DNA from: Klebsiella sp. BIGb0407
GTDB lineage: Bacteria; Pseudomonadota; Gammaproteobacteria; Enterobacterales; Enterobacteriaceae
Length of the DNA: 64,000 bases
Direction: 5' to 3'
Assembly: GCF_024807845.1 (NCBI RefSeq)
Contig: NZ_JANUEQ010000009.1
Span: 160,856 to 224,855, forward strand
Numbering within the stretch: position 1 is the stretch's first letter; each line of letters opens with the position of its first letter. Both the position numbers and the translations under genes were made by a program. Below the pieces are notes generated by a model, which saw nothing but the letters and a program-made list of their open reading frames with translations, did not search any database and had not been told where the DNA came from. Below, in pieces: positions 9,061 through 18,279 of the stretch.

Positions 9061-10020
9061 TTAATCCTGATTAATTAAGCGCATTATGCGCTGATGCTCG
9101 CCCGGAGGCAGGCATTCAAATTCAGGTAGCAGCCTTGTCGCCGCTGCCGCCAGCGCTTCAATAAGTGCTTGTACTGGTGCTGAAATTTGTCGTCCCTGTG
9201 GCGTAGTCACACCAAAGAAGTACGGAATTTTTTCGACTAAAGGACGAATAACAACACCCGGCATAGGGACACCCCAGCCCGTCACCGGTTCAAGAATAGC
9301 CACTCCCAGCCCCGCCCGTACACAACCGAGAATATTCGCTGAGGAGTTAGTTTCAATGGTTTCAGATAAAGGCGCTTTGACCTTTTTCAGTGCCTTTTCA
9401 TAGCGACCACGCAATCGCTGTGGGCTCCAGGGCACGATAAAACGCCGCCCTGCCAGCTGGCTCAGTTGTATCTCAGGTTCTACGGCCAGAGGATCGCTCT
9501 CTGGCAAAGCCACCACACAGCTCGACTGCCCTATCCAGTGCAACTCCAGAGCATGGTGCTCCAGAGGCAGGCTACATAATCCCAGATCGGCACTTCCCGT
9601 AATCACCGCATGAGCGGTTTGTTCCGCCGAATCACTAAGGATTTGTACTTTATTCTGTAAATTCAGCGCCGCTAAAGCCTGCGGAAGTAAGCCTGCGGCC
9701 AGCGCAGGAGTCGCGGCAATATTTAACGGCGGGTGTTGCTGGTGAGAAATTTCAGTCGCGCGCAAACGGACTTGCTGTAATGATAACAACGCTTTCTGAA
9801 CATATTGATAAAGCTGGAGCGCTTTTTCTGATGGGTGAATTCGCGGGCCATTACGGATAAATAGTGGATAGCCTAGTGACTGTTCTAATTCCTGAATTTG
9901 CCGTGAAACCACAGGTTGTGAACGACTCAGTGCTTTTGCTGCCGCCGTCACACTGCCGGCAGAAATGACCGCCGAAAAAGCCTCCAGCTGCCGTAAATCC
10001 AGGTCATTTAAGATTACCAT
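9061..10020 (-). CDS. LysR-family transcriptional regulator
   Basis: 319 aa with the LysR N-terminal helix-turn-helix (LRQLEAFSAVISAGSVTAAAKALSRSQ, residues 9-35, then SQPVVSRQIQELEQSLG) and a C-terminal effector-binding domain. It lies upstream of the monooxygenase/ABC operon on the same strand, 261 bp away, with a T-N11-A palindrome between. It is the probable activator of that operon, responding to the transported compound; this is inference from position. Confidence 0.85.
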   Translation of the reverse strand: MVILNDLDLRQLEAFSAVISAGSVTAAAKALSRSQPVVSRQIQELEQSLGYPLFIRNGPRIHPSEKALQLYQYVQKALLSLQQVRLRATEISHQQHPPLNIAATPALAAGLLPQALAALNLQNKVQILSDSAEQTAHAVITGSADLGLCSLPLEHHALELHWIGQSSCVVALPESDPLAVEPEIQLSQLAGRRFIVPWSPQRLRGRYEKALKKVKAPLSETIETNSSANILGCVRAGLGVAILEPVTGWGVPMPGVVIRPLVEKIPYFFGVTTPQGRQISAPVQALIEALAAAATRLLPEFECLPPGEHQRIMRLINQD

Positions 10021-10115
10021 CGCACGTTTTTCCCCGACTTATTGACTGACTCCCGGTAACAATACGGGAAAAAATCCATCATAGAGAGAGTCAGGGGAAT
10101 TAGCCACTGCCGCCG

Positions 10116-10928
10116 TTACTGACGTAAATCAAAACGAATGGGCAAGGTAATAGTGATTTGAGATTTTCCCTCTGCCATGTCGTTTGGAAGTGCGGGTAAA
10201 GGAGATGCCCGCTCAGGCAGTGCCAAAGCTTCTTTATCGAGAGACGGCACACCACTGCTTCTGGCCAGGCTGACATTTAATACCTGTCCAGCACGATCCA
10301 GCGTCAGATTAAGCAGCACTATCCCCCTTGCCTGCTGACGAAGAGCCTGGGCGGGATAACGCTTATAGCGCTCAAGTCGCTGTAATAGCAGGCTTGTCCA
10401 GTTACTTTGTTGATGCGTCGGCATATTCACCGTATTTGCACCGGGTGCAATCTGGTTGGGCTGTGGATTACCCATAGCGGTACTGGTCACGGATGCTGGC
10501 GCAGCCGGTTTGTCAGCCTTCGTTTCGACGGGGGCTTTCACGGGTTGCGATTGTACTTTCGGCTTAGGCTTTGGCTGAACTTTTTTAGCGACAACAATTT
10601 CCGGATCGGGTGCAACCGTGGGTTTAACCGGGACATCTTCCTGGGTTTTTACTGCCGTGACGGGCGGAGCGACGGCTTGTTTCTGTCGGACTTCATCTGG
10701 CTTATCTTCAACGACAGCCGTGGATTCTGGCTGAATACTTGGCAGTAACATAAACGCCATCGGCGTGAATGAAGCCGCCGGCTGGATTAAAACCGGCTGA
10801 TAGGTCAGCCAAAAAAGTAATCCACCATGTAACAAAAGAGCCAGTAATAGCCCACTTCCCCATGGAATGGGATTACGGGGCTCTGGCCAGAACAGGGCAG
10901 ATGGTTTTATTGATGAGGCAAAAGACAT
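10116..10928 (-). CDS. TonB-family energy transducer (HasB/TonB-like)
   Basis: 270 aa. A single N-terminal transmembrane helix (GSGLLLALLLHGGLLFWLTYQ) carries the conserved histidine expected of TonB. A long Pro/Lys/Val-rich periplasmic spacer follows, with PKPKPKVQSQPVK. The C-terminal TonB domain begins around RLERYKRYPAQALRQQARG. It delivers proton-motive-force energy from ExbBD to outer-membrane receptors. It follows the sigma/anti-sigma pair by 153 bp with its own TATAAT-like -10 in the gap, so it is probably dedicated to the neighbouring receptor, as HasB is to HasR. Confidence 0.85.
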   Translation of the reverse strand: MSFASSIKPSALFWPEPRNPIPWGSGLLLALLLHGGLLFWLTYQPVLIQPAASFTPMAFMLLPSIQPESTAVVEDKPDEVRQKQAVAPPVTAVKTQEDVPVKPTVAPDPEIVVAKKVQPKPKPKVQSQPVKAPVETKADKPAAPASVTSTAMGNPQPNQIAPGANTVNMPTHQQSNWTSLLLQRLERYKRYPAQALRQQARGIVLLNLTLDRAGQVLNVSLARSSGVPSLDKEALALPERASPLPALPNDMAEGKSQITITLPIRFDLRQ

Positions 10929-11081
10929 TGCAAAATAGCTCCACTGGCTAATGTACTGTCACATTCAGTTTGTGTGGTTTATCGGTAGGAATATAAGGGA
11001 GGTCACCCATCAAGGTGAAACGGGCATAAAAAAAATAAAATCATGACATTATATTGTGATTATATAAAAACCAGGGGTATT

Positions 11082-12068
11082 TCACTTAGCGGATAAGCTA
11101 ACCCAGTACTTAGACAGACGATTTATCTTCACGGGAAGAATTGTTGGAAGTATATCAAGGATTTTATCGGTATCAGCCAGCAGGAAAACACCGGACAAAC
11201 GTAGTGATGCAATATCTTCATCGCAACGAATAGCACCGGAGCGATAACGATTCAGAGCCCGTAAAAAATCACCCAGTGACATATCGTCGGCCAGCAATTT
11301 CCCCTGCACCCAACCCGGCTCCACCTCTCCCTGATGAATTTCCCCATAATGTTCCTCATTCAGCCAGCCCCCCTGCCCTGGTTCAATCCGTGGGCTTATC
11401 TGGCGACCATCTTGCGGGCTAAGACAAACCGCTCCCTGATACACTGCAACACGGGTTTGCTCTTCCAGCAACTGCACCCGAAAACGGGTCCCCAATGCTA
11501 AAATTCGACCATGGGGAGTGATAATGCTAAAGGGGCGAGGATTCGCCTGATGACGCTCTTGCTGACCAGTCGTTATCAGTAAATCACCGCTTAATAACTC
11601 AATTTGTCGCTGGTGTTCATCGTACTGCACATTTAAAGCGGTCTGGGTATCGAGTAATAACTGACTACCTTCACTGAGTGTGACCTGCCGCTGCTCACCC
11701 GTTCCCGTCCGGTAATCTGCAGCCAGTGTTTGCCAGCCACCGTTCTGACGCCCCCATTCCAGCCCACCTCCTGTCAGACACAATGTTGCCACCAGCTTCA
11801 GTAAGGTACGACGGCCGGGATCTTTAAGCGAAGAAAGGCTTTTATGTGCAACCGAACCATCAATCTGCTTAAACCCGGCACAAATGGATTCAATATGGCG
11901 CCAGGCGCGTTCATTATCATCGCTTTGTGTACGCCATTGCTGCCAGTCAGACTTATCCTTCTCGCTCACCTCATCAGACATCAGCAGCGTCAACCAGGAA
12001 GCAGCGGCATAAGCGCTGTCAGCATTAATGGGTTGACCATGACCATCAACAAGTGATTGCTGCCTCAT
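11082..12068 (-). CDS. FecR-like anti-sigma factor
   Basis: 328 aa. The N-terminal cytoplasmic DUF4880-like region (AASWLTLLMSDEVSEKDKSDWQQWR) binds the sigma factor. A twin-arginine/hydrophobic segment follows (GRRTLLKLVATLCLTGGG, about 89-106), and then a periplasmic FecR domain (DYRTGTGEQRQVTLSEGSQ...), which would contact the receptor's signalling domain. Its ATG shares one base with the sigma-gene stop (TGATG), giving translational coupling. It transmits receptor occupancy to the ECF sigma factor in a Fec/Has/Hxu-type cascade. Confidence 0.87.
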   Translation of the reverse strand: MRQQSLVDGHGQPINADSAYAAASWLTLLMSDEVSEKDKSDWQQWRTQSDDNERAWRHIESICAGFKQIDGSVAHKSLSSLKDPGRRTLLKLVATLCLTGGGLEWGRQNGGWQTLAADYRTGTGEQRQVTLSEGSQLLLDTQTALNVQYDEHQRQIELLSGDLLITTGQQERHQANPRPFSIITPHGRILALGTRFRVQLLEEQTRVAVYQGAVCLSPQDGRQISPRIEPGQGGWLNEEHYGEIHQGEVEPGWVQGKLLADDMSLGDFLRALNRYRSGAIRCDEDIASLRLSGVFLLADTDKILDILPTILPVKINRLSKYWVSLSAK

Positions 12069-12577
12069 CAGTTAAGGGCAAAAAAGCATTGGAGGTTAGC
12101 GCGTTGCAGGTACTGCTTCACCGAACTGGTTGAAATACGAAGTCGCTCAGCAATATCGCTATAACGCATACCTTGAAGATGCGCGAGCAGGAAGGCTTCT
12201 CTGACCGGTGCAGGCAGACCATCAAGCGCACTGTCAATTTTTTCCAGCGTTTCCAGAATAACCCAGCGATCTTCAGGTGAAGGGTGAAGGTATTCAGGCT
12301 GAAGAGTCAGCGCATCAAGATAAGCATCTTCCAGCGTTTTACGCCGGTAATGGTTTGCAACCAGACGCCGCGCAATAGTCGCAAGAAAGGGTCGTGGCTG
12401 ACGGATAGTGAACAAATCCGGACTCATCAGGATATTCAAAAAAGTATCCTGAGTTAAATCCTTTGCTTGCTGGGGACAGCCGACTTTGTTACGTAGCCAC
12501 TGATATAGCCAGCTCTGATGCTCGCAATACAGTTGCTGCGCCACCTGTTGGGAGCTGGGCATTGTTTTACTCATCAT
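12068..12577 (-). CDS. FecI-like ECF RNA polymerase sigma factor
   Basis: 169 aa with sigma region 2 (LYQWLRNKVGCPQQAKDLTQDTFLNIL) and region 4 (LPAPVREAFLLAHLQGMRYSDIAERLRISTSSVKQYLQRA) and nothing between but a short linker, typical of iron-starvation ECF factors. A Fur box lies 28-46 bp upstream of the ATG. It should direct transcription of the receptor gene upstream once released by the FecR-like partner. Sigma before anti-sigma matches fecIR and hasIS. Confidence 0.9.
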   Translation of the reverse strand: MMSKTMPSSQQVAQQLYCEHQSWLYQWLRNKVGCPQQAKDLTQDTFLNILMSPDLFTIRQPRPFLATIARRLVANHYRRKTLEDAYLDALTLQPEYLHPSPEDRWVILETLEKIDSALDGLPAPVREAFLLAHLQGMRYSDIAERLRISTSSVKQYLQRANLQCFFALN

Positions 12578-12604
12578 TGATCTATATCAAGGAGCGATCG
12601 CGTG

Positions 12605-12623
12605 TGGAATGATAATAATTATT
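12605..12623. promoter_or_regulatory. Fur box upstream of the ECF sigma gene
   Basis: The 19-bp window matches the Fur consensus GATAATGATAATCATTATC at 14 positions, including AATGATAAT and ATTAT. It lies 28-46 bp before the sigma ATG, so iron limitation should derepress the sigma/anti-sigma genes. Confidence 0.75.
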
Positions 12624-12753
12624 ATTTGCATTTTCGTCTTCTAGTGTCAAGACGTTACACGCTATTAATTCGTCGGCTGTATATCAGGGCAGGAAAGTGG
12701 CTAAGACAAGATGCTGGCAACAGCTGAAATACCGCGGTTGCCAGCGAGCCGAA

Positions 12754-15342
12754 TCAGAATTTCTGGGAAATACTCATCTTAATATTACGTCCTACACCGG
12801 ATACGGACTCACCCAGGTACGGATAGTAATTCGTGTTGAATAAGTTATCGACAGCAACACGAGCCTCTAACCCTTTGATCTGTTTTGGTTGCCAGGTCGC
12901 AAACAGCCCTTGTAGGGCGTAACCTTTGGTGGCTGGTAATGCCCAGACGCCTGCTAACGGATCCCCTTCTATCGGCGAGCGGTCTTGCTTACGCACTAAG
13001 TCAGTCGTCCAGCCAAGCGCCATATCCAGTTCGGGAATTTTCACACCCAGTGTCGTGTGTACGGTGGTAGGTGGAATTTCAGGGATCCAGGTTTTATTAC
13101 CCCATGGGTCGCGGGGAGAAGCATCCCGTTCGCCGCTGATGGTCGAAAATGACAGGCTCCCGAACATACGGTTGCTGTCATAGAAGGATTCGATCTCCAG
13201 CCCCTGAATGGTATAACCTGGCAGGTTGCGATAGTTGGATAACGGCGTACCACAATCAGCCTGTGCATTGCTGCTTCGTTCTTCACACAAGACCCCGCGG
13301 CGTAAGAAAATCTCCCCCTTACCTCTATTGCGGAATACCGTTGTCCGCACCTGAACACGGTCATCATCCGCCAGCACATTGTCATAATTCAGGATCACGC
13401 CACCACGCACACTGTTGATTTTTTCAACCTTAAGATTGCGACTGGTTCCTGAAACATTCGAAAGCGCATACTGCATGGTGTACTGCTCATCAATCGTCGG
13501 AGCACGCCAGGTACGGGTAACATCCGCAAACAGAGAGATATTGGGGGTCGCTTTCCAGACCAGACCGAGAGCGGGTGTCAGGCCGGTGTAACGTTTACTG
13601 CTGTAATCGTGACCAACGGAGGGATCCTTGCTGTTATACATATCAGCCACGTTTTGGTACCCTTCATTGAGCACGTTATCGTAGCGTATGCCCGGCGTTA
13701 CCGTCACACTACCGAGCGTCATACTGTCCTGAATATAAAGACTTGTGGTTTGCTCTTCACCGGCGGGCATATAGGCTGGCTGGAAGAAACCATAATTATA
13801 ATCAGGTCTGTTTTTATAACTTGGATAATACATCATGGTATTACGTTTATTATGATGCCAGCTGATACCAACCTCTAGCTGGTGATCCACGGGCCCGGTA
13901 CTGAACAGACTCTTGTTGCTCCCCTCAAGTAAATTATCGGTATAGTCAACCCAGCTTTCATTTCCCAAGGACCCAAGATAACTTCCGGTGGCAGCGTTAT
14001 CTGGTCTCGCATCATTCTGCTTGGTTTTCGAATAGGCATAGTTCAGCGTCAGGTCAATCCAGGGGTTATCTGCTGGCGCAAGATTCCATTTAACAGAATA
14101 GTTTTCATCCTGTTGCTTCCGATAAACCAGCTTCCGTCGCCAGGCACCTTCATAACCATATCTGTCGATATCTGCCTGAGAGGGGGCTGCCATTTCATCA
14201 CGTTTTGCGGCAAAAGGTTGCCAGCCGTTAGCCTCAGAATACATTGCGGAGAGCGTCAGTGTTTGTGCATCGGTGAGATAGAGATTCGTTTTTGCCAGGT
14301 AAGTGCCCTGCTTATTCGCAGAATAGGCAAAACGCGTTCCCGTAGGACGCATAATATCGCCACCATCTCGCTTGCTCATATAGAGTAATCCGTCAGCAAA
14401 ACCTTCCTCGGTTCTGCCATATAGCGCACCGCTGTAAATATTCTGGTTATCATTGGTATGGAAACTGTACTTCGCCATACCACCAAAATTCTCTCCAGCT
14501 TGCAGCAAGTCACTAGCATCTTTCGTGACAATTTTAATACTACCGCCAAAGCCACCATTACCATTTGCCAGGTTAAATGGCCCTTTATCCACATCAATCT
14601 GCTTGATCAATTCCGGCTCAATAAAGACCGAACCCTGGCGATATTTTTCAAAACCTTTTGGCGCACCATCAAGGGTTATCTTGATATCTTCCATGCCCCC
14701 CATACCCCAGATATTCAGGCTTTGCCCGCCGGGACGCGGCGATCCCGCGGAGGAGACACCGGGCAGCTTATCGAGTAGAGCCGCCACATTATCAGCCTGA
14801 ATACGTTCAATATTTTCTTTTTTCAGGGTAGAGCGTCCTGCCACAACGCTATCATCAAGACCGCTCACTACAGAGAGTTCCGGAACAATAAATGTGTCCT
14901 CTGTCGATGATTCGCCGCTATTAATCAGACGGTAAGTGCCTCCCTCGCTGACAGCCTGTAGCCCGCTACCCGCCAACAGCTGATTAAAAGCCGCCGGTAC
15001 GGAATACTGCCCTTTTAACCCGGCACTGGTTTTATTACGCGTTTGTTCCGGGGTAAAAATCAGCATCACATTGGCTTCATTGGCAAGCGTCTGAAGAGCA
15101 CTGCTGAGTGAACCCGCAGGAATAGAAAATGCCGTTGATGTGTTCAGACTTGCCGGTTGTTCGGCGGCCAGCGAGAAAGTGGGTAAACCAGAAGAGAGTA
15201 CTAGCAGCCCCGCCAAAGACGCGCGAACAGTGATGGCAAGCCGACTCGGAAGCAAGGCAGGATGTTGATTTTTATCGGAAATAGCCTGGGCTTTTCCGTT
15301 ATATTTGTTGTTCATTTGATGTCTCTGAATGTTAGCTATCAT
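12754..15342 (-). CDS. TonB-dependent receptor with STN signalling domain, probably haem/haemoprotein type
   Basis: Outer-membrane transporter, up to 862 aa. In order: signal peptide ending about LPTFSLAA; STN (secretin/TonB N-terminus) domain about residues 70-140 (FSIPAGSLSSALQTLANEANV); plug domain (GVSSAGSPRPGGQSLNIWGM, DVDKGPFNLANGNGGFGG); 22-stranded barrel with terminal Phe. WRAP and SRNL in the barrel recall the FRAP/NPNL motifs of haem receptors, so a Has/Hxu-like role is likely; confidence in the substrate is about 0.5. Alternative start: ATG 15315 (MNNKYNGK). It lies directly upstream of the sigma/anti-sigma genes that its STN domain should control. No haemophore or hasDE genes are in this window. 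Confidence 0.85.
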   Translation of the reverse strand: MIANIQRHQMNNKYNGKAQAISDKNQHPALLPSRLAITVRASLAGLLVLSSGLPTFSLAAEQPASLNTSTAFSIPAGSLSSALQTLANEANVMLIFTPEQTRNKTSAGLKGQYSVPAAFNQLLAGSGLQAVSEGGTYRLINSGESSTEDTFIVPELSVVSGLDDSVVAGRSTLKKENIERIQADNVAALLDKLPGVSSAGSPRPGGQSLNIWGMGGMEDIKITLDGAPKGFEKYRQGSVFIEPELIKQIDVDKGPFNLANGNGGFGGSIKIVTKDASDLLQAGENFGGMAKYSFHTNDNQNIYSGALYGRTEEGFADGLLYMSKRDGGDIMRPTGTRFAYSANKQGTYLAKTNLYLTDAQTLTLSAMYSEANGWQPFAAKRDEMAAPSQADIDRYGYEGAWRRKLVYRKQQDENYSVKWNLAPADNPWIDLTLNYAYSKTKQNDARPDNAATGSYLGSLGNESWVDYTDNLLEGSNKSLFSTGPVDHQLEVGISWHHNKRNTMMYYPSYKNRPDYNYGFFQPAYMPAGEEQTTSLYIQDSMTLGSVTVTPGIRYDNVLNEGYQNVADMYNSKDPSVGHDYSSKRYTGLTPALGLVWKATPNISLFADVTRTWRAPTIDEQYTMQYALSNVSGTSRNLKVEKINSVRGGVILNYDNVLADDDRVQVRTTVFRNRGKGEIFLRRGVLCEERSSNAQADCGTPLSNYRNLPGYTIQGLEIESFYDSNRMFGSLSFSTISGERDASPRDPWGNKTWIPEIPPTTVHTTLGVKIPELDMALGWTTDLVRKQDRSPIEGDPLAGVWALPATKGYALQGLFATWQPKQIKGLEARVAVDNLFNTNYYPYLGESVSGVGRNIKMSISQKF

Positions 15343-15439
15343 AAATCTTCATCAGAGAGGTCACGCGAAACAGCAGATCGGGCAGAAGAAAATTTTTAAA
15401 TTAAAAAAAATAAAAAAGATGAGGTTATCGTTAGAATAA

Positions 15440-15474
15440 AAAAGGTTCAATTTTCAGTAAAAATTGAACCTTTT
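15440..15474 (-). terminator. Terminator of the fimbrial operon
   Basis: A 15-bp stem (AAAAGGTTCAATTTT with its complement) and a CAGT loop, with a T-run on the minus strand. It lies 27 bp after the tip adhesin stop. Confidence 0.9.
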
Positions 15475-15500
15475 CAATCATCAATATTAATTATATATAC

Positions 15501-16520
15501 TTACTCATAGTTGAGCGTAATAATCATTGACTGAGTATATTCCCCAGGAATTAACGTATCCGACGCTGTAATTTTAGCAGTCACATTCTGCGAACGTAAG
15601 GTTTCATCTGCAGCATACGTCACTGTTTTTGATTCCGTGCCAGAGGAACTAAAATACACCGGAATGGTTAATCCTCCTGTCGTGATAATATTCGTATTTC
15701 TATCGTTAGATTTTCCAATCGTCGCGGTTACTGACGTATTACCATTACACTGTGTATAGAGTTTAGTCGAGCCTTGAGTTCCCAATGCGGTAGTTGTATC
15801 AACGGTACCTAAATTAATATTGCCATCTATCGAAAAATTACAAGCTATCGTTTCACTAGGATCGATAATTGGCGGCGTAGGAAGTGGTGGATCTCCTAAA
15901 CGGAATATCGTGTCACACCCGGAATAGTCAACCTGCAGGTAAGGCCTGGCATTAGGAATATCCTGAGAGCTGTGGACATATGTGGGTTTACTACGATTTC
16001 CATCAGGAAAATATATTCCTGATGGACCAGTAGTTACATATACGTATCCTGCTAAACTCTGCCCCCTGAAGGTAAATTGATAGCCTTCAGGAACAGCACC
16101 ACCACTAGCCCATTCAATTTTATAATATGAACCGGCGCTTTGAGGACTGCCAGGGCTGGAATATAATGCCCCCATGGACTGAGTGAATGATGTGACCACC
16201 GATGGTTGATAGACCCCCCATCCCGCCATCGCCCAGCTCGCACCTGATGATTTATAACAAGCACGAGGAAATGTCGCCGTTATAGTACCCGGAAAACGAT
16301 ACCGCATCGTCGAAATAGTCCGGGTTTGTCCATCATTCTCACTGACCCCTCTCCAGGAACTTCCTGTTGGTTCGATCTCCATTTCGCCGCTGTGATCGAT
16401 TGTTATCCCCGAATTAACTGCTGCGCTGCCACCAAAAGAAAACATTCCGGAATAGAGAAATTCCACGCCCGCATTTGCAGAACCATTGGCTATTAATAAT
16501 AGTAAAAGTAGTTTTTTCAT
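15501..16520 (-). CDS. Fimbrial tip adhesin (two-domain)
   Basis: 339 aa, nearly twice the length of the other subunits. Signal peptide MKKLLLLLLIANGSANA, then an N-terminal receptor-binding domain to about residue 200. A proline-rich linker (LPTPPIIDP) leads into a C-terminal pilin domain with a C-terminal beta-strand ending LNYE. This layout (binding domain, then pilin domain, last gene of the operon) matches tip adhesins such as MrpH/PapG. No close similarity to a specific lectin is recognised, so the receptor is unknown. Confidence 0.8.
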   Translation of the reverse strand: MKKLLLLLLIANGSANAGVEFLYSGMFSFGGSAAVNSGITIDHSGEMEIEPTGSSWRGVSENDGQTRTISTMRYRFPGTITATFPRACYKSSGASWAMAGWGVYQPSVVTSFTQSMGALYSSPGSPQSAGSYYKIEWASGGAVPEGYQFTFRGQSLAGYVYVTTGPSGIYFPDGNRSKPTYVHSSQDIPNARPYLQVDYSGCDTIFRLGDPPLPTPPIIDPSETIACNFSIDGNINLGTVDTTTALGTQGSTKLYTQCNGNTSVTATIGKSNDRNTNIITTGGLTIPVYFSSSGTESKTVTYAADETLRSQNVTAKITASDTLIPGEYTQSMIITLNYE

Positions 16521-16580
16521 AAAATCTCATCTTATTTTAAGATAAACTCACCGACGTCTGGCCTTATTCTATTCATCATC

Positions 16581-16605
16581 ATAAATAAAATGACATTTTA
16601 TTTAT
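16581..16605. repeat. 25-nt perfect AT palindrome before the adhesin gene
   Basis: ATAAATAAAATG, one central A, then CATTTTATTTAT. It lies in the 152-bp gap between the last minor subunit and the adhesin. It could be an mRNA stem-loop that lowers adhesin expression, or a protein site. Confidence 0.7.
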
Positions 16606-16672
16606 CAGCCTAATCAGTGATTTCACTCAGTCAATAGCGCTAAATGGATGGGCATTTTGCTCATCTTGCCGA

Positions 16673-17221
16673 CTACTCATAACTCATAATATAGGTCAAC
16701 ACTGCATTAAAAAAACCAGGCTCGATAGCCTTATCAGCCAGAGCCTCTTGAGTCCCTTGGACAAAAGCCTTCATCTGAACCGTCATATCGCCATCGACAA
16801 TATTAACTTTATAGGGGGCAATATTGTTGATATTAATCGGTGTGCCACTCATACTTTCCAGGCCAATACCGGCTCCTTTTGCTGAACTACTCGCACTAAA
16901 TGCCAGTAACCCATCGGATGTCATTGGACCACTGAAATATATCGCAATAGTATTTCCCAGATCGGTATCACAGTCTTTCAGCTCAAATGAAACCAGCTTT
17001 GGTGCTGTCCTTTTAAATCTATACAGCGACTTGGTGGGAATAACGCCCATATCGACATAAATATCTTCGGTGCCTGGCGGTACCGTACAAGGCAGAGCAA
17101 CCAAGGTACCTGAATAGTTAATTGTAGCATTGTTTGCTGCATGGGCAGGGGTCATCGTCAGCAACAATGCTGATGCCGCCATTACTAAAAATCCCCACAG
17201 GATAGTGAGTTTTTGTTTCAT
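16673..17221 (-). CDS. Minor fimbrial subunit
   Basis: 182 aa. Signal peptide ends TPAHA. The pilin fold is indicated by one Cys pair (LPCTVPPG and LKDCDTD) and a C-terminal strand ending LTYIMSYE with the conserved penultimate Tyr. It is the fourth subunit after the chaperone gene; Pap/MR-P operons usually have three (E, F, G) before the adhesin, so this operon has one extra. Probably part of the tip fibrillum or an adaptor for the adhesin. Confidence 0.85.
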   Translation of the reverse strand: MKQKLTILWGFLVMAASALLLTMTPAHAANNATINYSGTLVALPCTVPPGTEDIYVDMGVIPTKSLYRFKRTAPKLVSFELKDCDTDLGNTIAIYFSGPMTSDGLLAFSASSSAKGAGIGLESMSGTPININNIAPYKVNIVDGDMTVQMKAFVQGTQEALADKAIEPGFFNAVLTYIMSYE

Positions 17222-17233
17222 CCCTATCTCTCC

Positions 17234-17746
17234 TTATGGATAACGTATTTCAACGCGACCGGTAGCAGTAAATGAACCTTCAGAGGGTGGGGTACTATCC
17301 TTCACTGGCACAGCTTCCAGATTGATATCATATTTCCCACCACTTGACATCGTCACAGGAATATCCTGATTGTTGGGGGGAATAGCATCATTGGTCCCGG
17401 CATGATACATAATAATACCTAAATTCGCCTTACTGGTTTGTAATGCATTGGAGTTAAAGGATGCGACCATTCCTTCATAGCCTAAATAAAGCGGCACGCT
17501 GGTACCTAACGTATTCTGGCATTCAATGGTTATCTTAAATGGCTGTTTATATCTTGTACCATCAATTTGCGAAATACCAATTTCATTGAATTCGACATCA
17601 ACTGAATTAATATCACAAGGCGGATAATCAATTAATGTACCATGAAATGTTGCGGGTACCGCTCTGACTTGCAGAGAGAAAAATAATGATGATAATATCA
17701 ATAACGTCAATACAACTAAGTCAATGTTAACTTTATTTTTGAACAT
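17234..17746 (-). CDS. Minor fimbrial subunit
   Basis: 170 aa; signal peptide about MFKNKVNIDLVVLTLLILSS to VRA. Pilin Cys pair (YPPCDIN / IECQNT) and C-terminal strand GRVEIRYP. The ending RYP replaces the usual YE/YQ, which may tune donor-strand exchange. ATG shares one base with the previous stop (TAATG). Candidate adaptor (PapF/MrpG-like) by position. Confidence 0.82.
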   Translation of the reverse strand: MFKNKVNIDLVVLTLLILSSLFFSLQVRAVPATFHGTLIDYPPCDINSVDVEFNEIGISQIDGTRYKQPFKITIECQNTLGTSVPLYLGYEGMVASFNSNALQTSKANLGIIMYHAGTNDAIPPNNQDIPVTMSSGGKYDINLEAVPVKDSTPPSEGSFTATGRVEIRYP

Positions 17747-18270
17747 TATTGATACTCCACATTAAAAGTTGCTGTGGCAGTAAACTCACCATCGTCAATT
17801 CCCCCAACCAAACTCGCTACTGCTAATACAGATAAAGAAGGTAGCGTATTCGTGTAGGTAAAATTCTGCCAGGTATTTAAATCAAAATCCTTGCCATCCT
17901 TTTTAAACTGCAAACCTAAATCTCTTTCTGAGGTTTGCAATAAAGTGTTATCAAAAAATGCCCCCGCTCCTATGAATTGTAATCGAAGTAATTGCCCGGC
18001 GGGTGCCTCACCACAGTCTAATGTATAAGGAATAGGTTGCTCATATATCCCATCTTTAATTTTATTAATGATCATGTCATTAAATTCTACCGTGATAGGG
18101 TTATTATTATTTACTTCGCAAGTTTTGGTTACAATAGTAACTTTCACATCAAAATTGACGCTATCAGAAACGGCATAACTCAGCGAGCTCCACGTTGACA
18201 GGCCTAGCACTATCAATGCTAACACCACTACTGATTTTGACTTAATATGCAATTTCTGCTGTTTCATCAA
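17746..18270 (-). CDS. Minor fimbrial subunit
   Basis: 174 aa. Signal peptide includes VVVLALIVLGLSTWSSLSYA. Pilin Cys pair (TKTCEVN / LDCGEAP), and a C-terminal strand ending ATATFNVEYQ with penultimate Tyr. It overlaps the next gene by one base and lies 9 bp after the preceding subunit. By order it corresponds to MrpF/PapE-F-type minor subunits. Confidence 0.85.
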   Translation of the reverse strand: MMKQQKLHIKSKSVVVLALIVLGLSTWSSLSYAVSDSVNFDVKVTIVTKTCEVNNNNPITVEFNDMIINKIKDGIYEQPIPYTLDCGEAPAGQLLRLQFIGAGAFFDNTLLQTSERDLGLQFKKDGKDFDLNTWQNFTYTNTLPSLSVLAVASLVGGIDDGEFTATATFNVEYQ

Positions 18271-18279
18271 TTAATCCTC

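Noticed and set aside
12885..14800. Several plus-strand frames of 60-115 codons opposite the TonB-dependent receptor
   Set aside because: Antisense shadows of a well-supported gene, with no recognisable domains or initiation signals.
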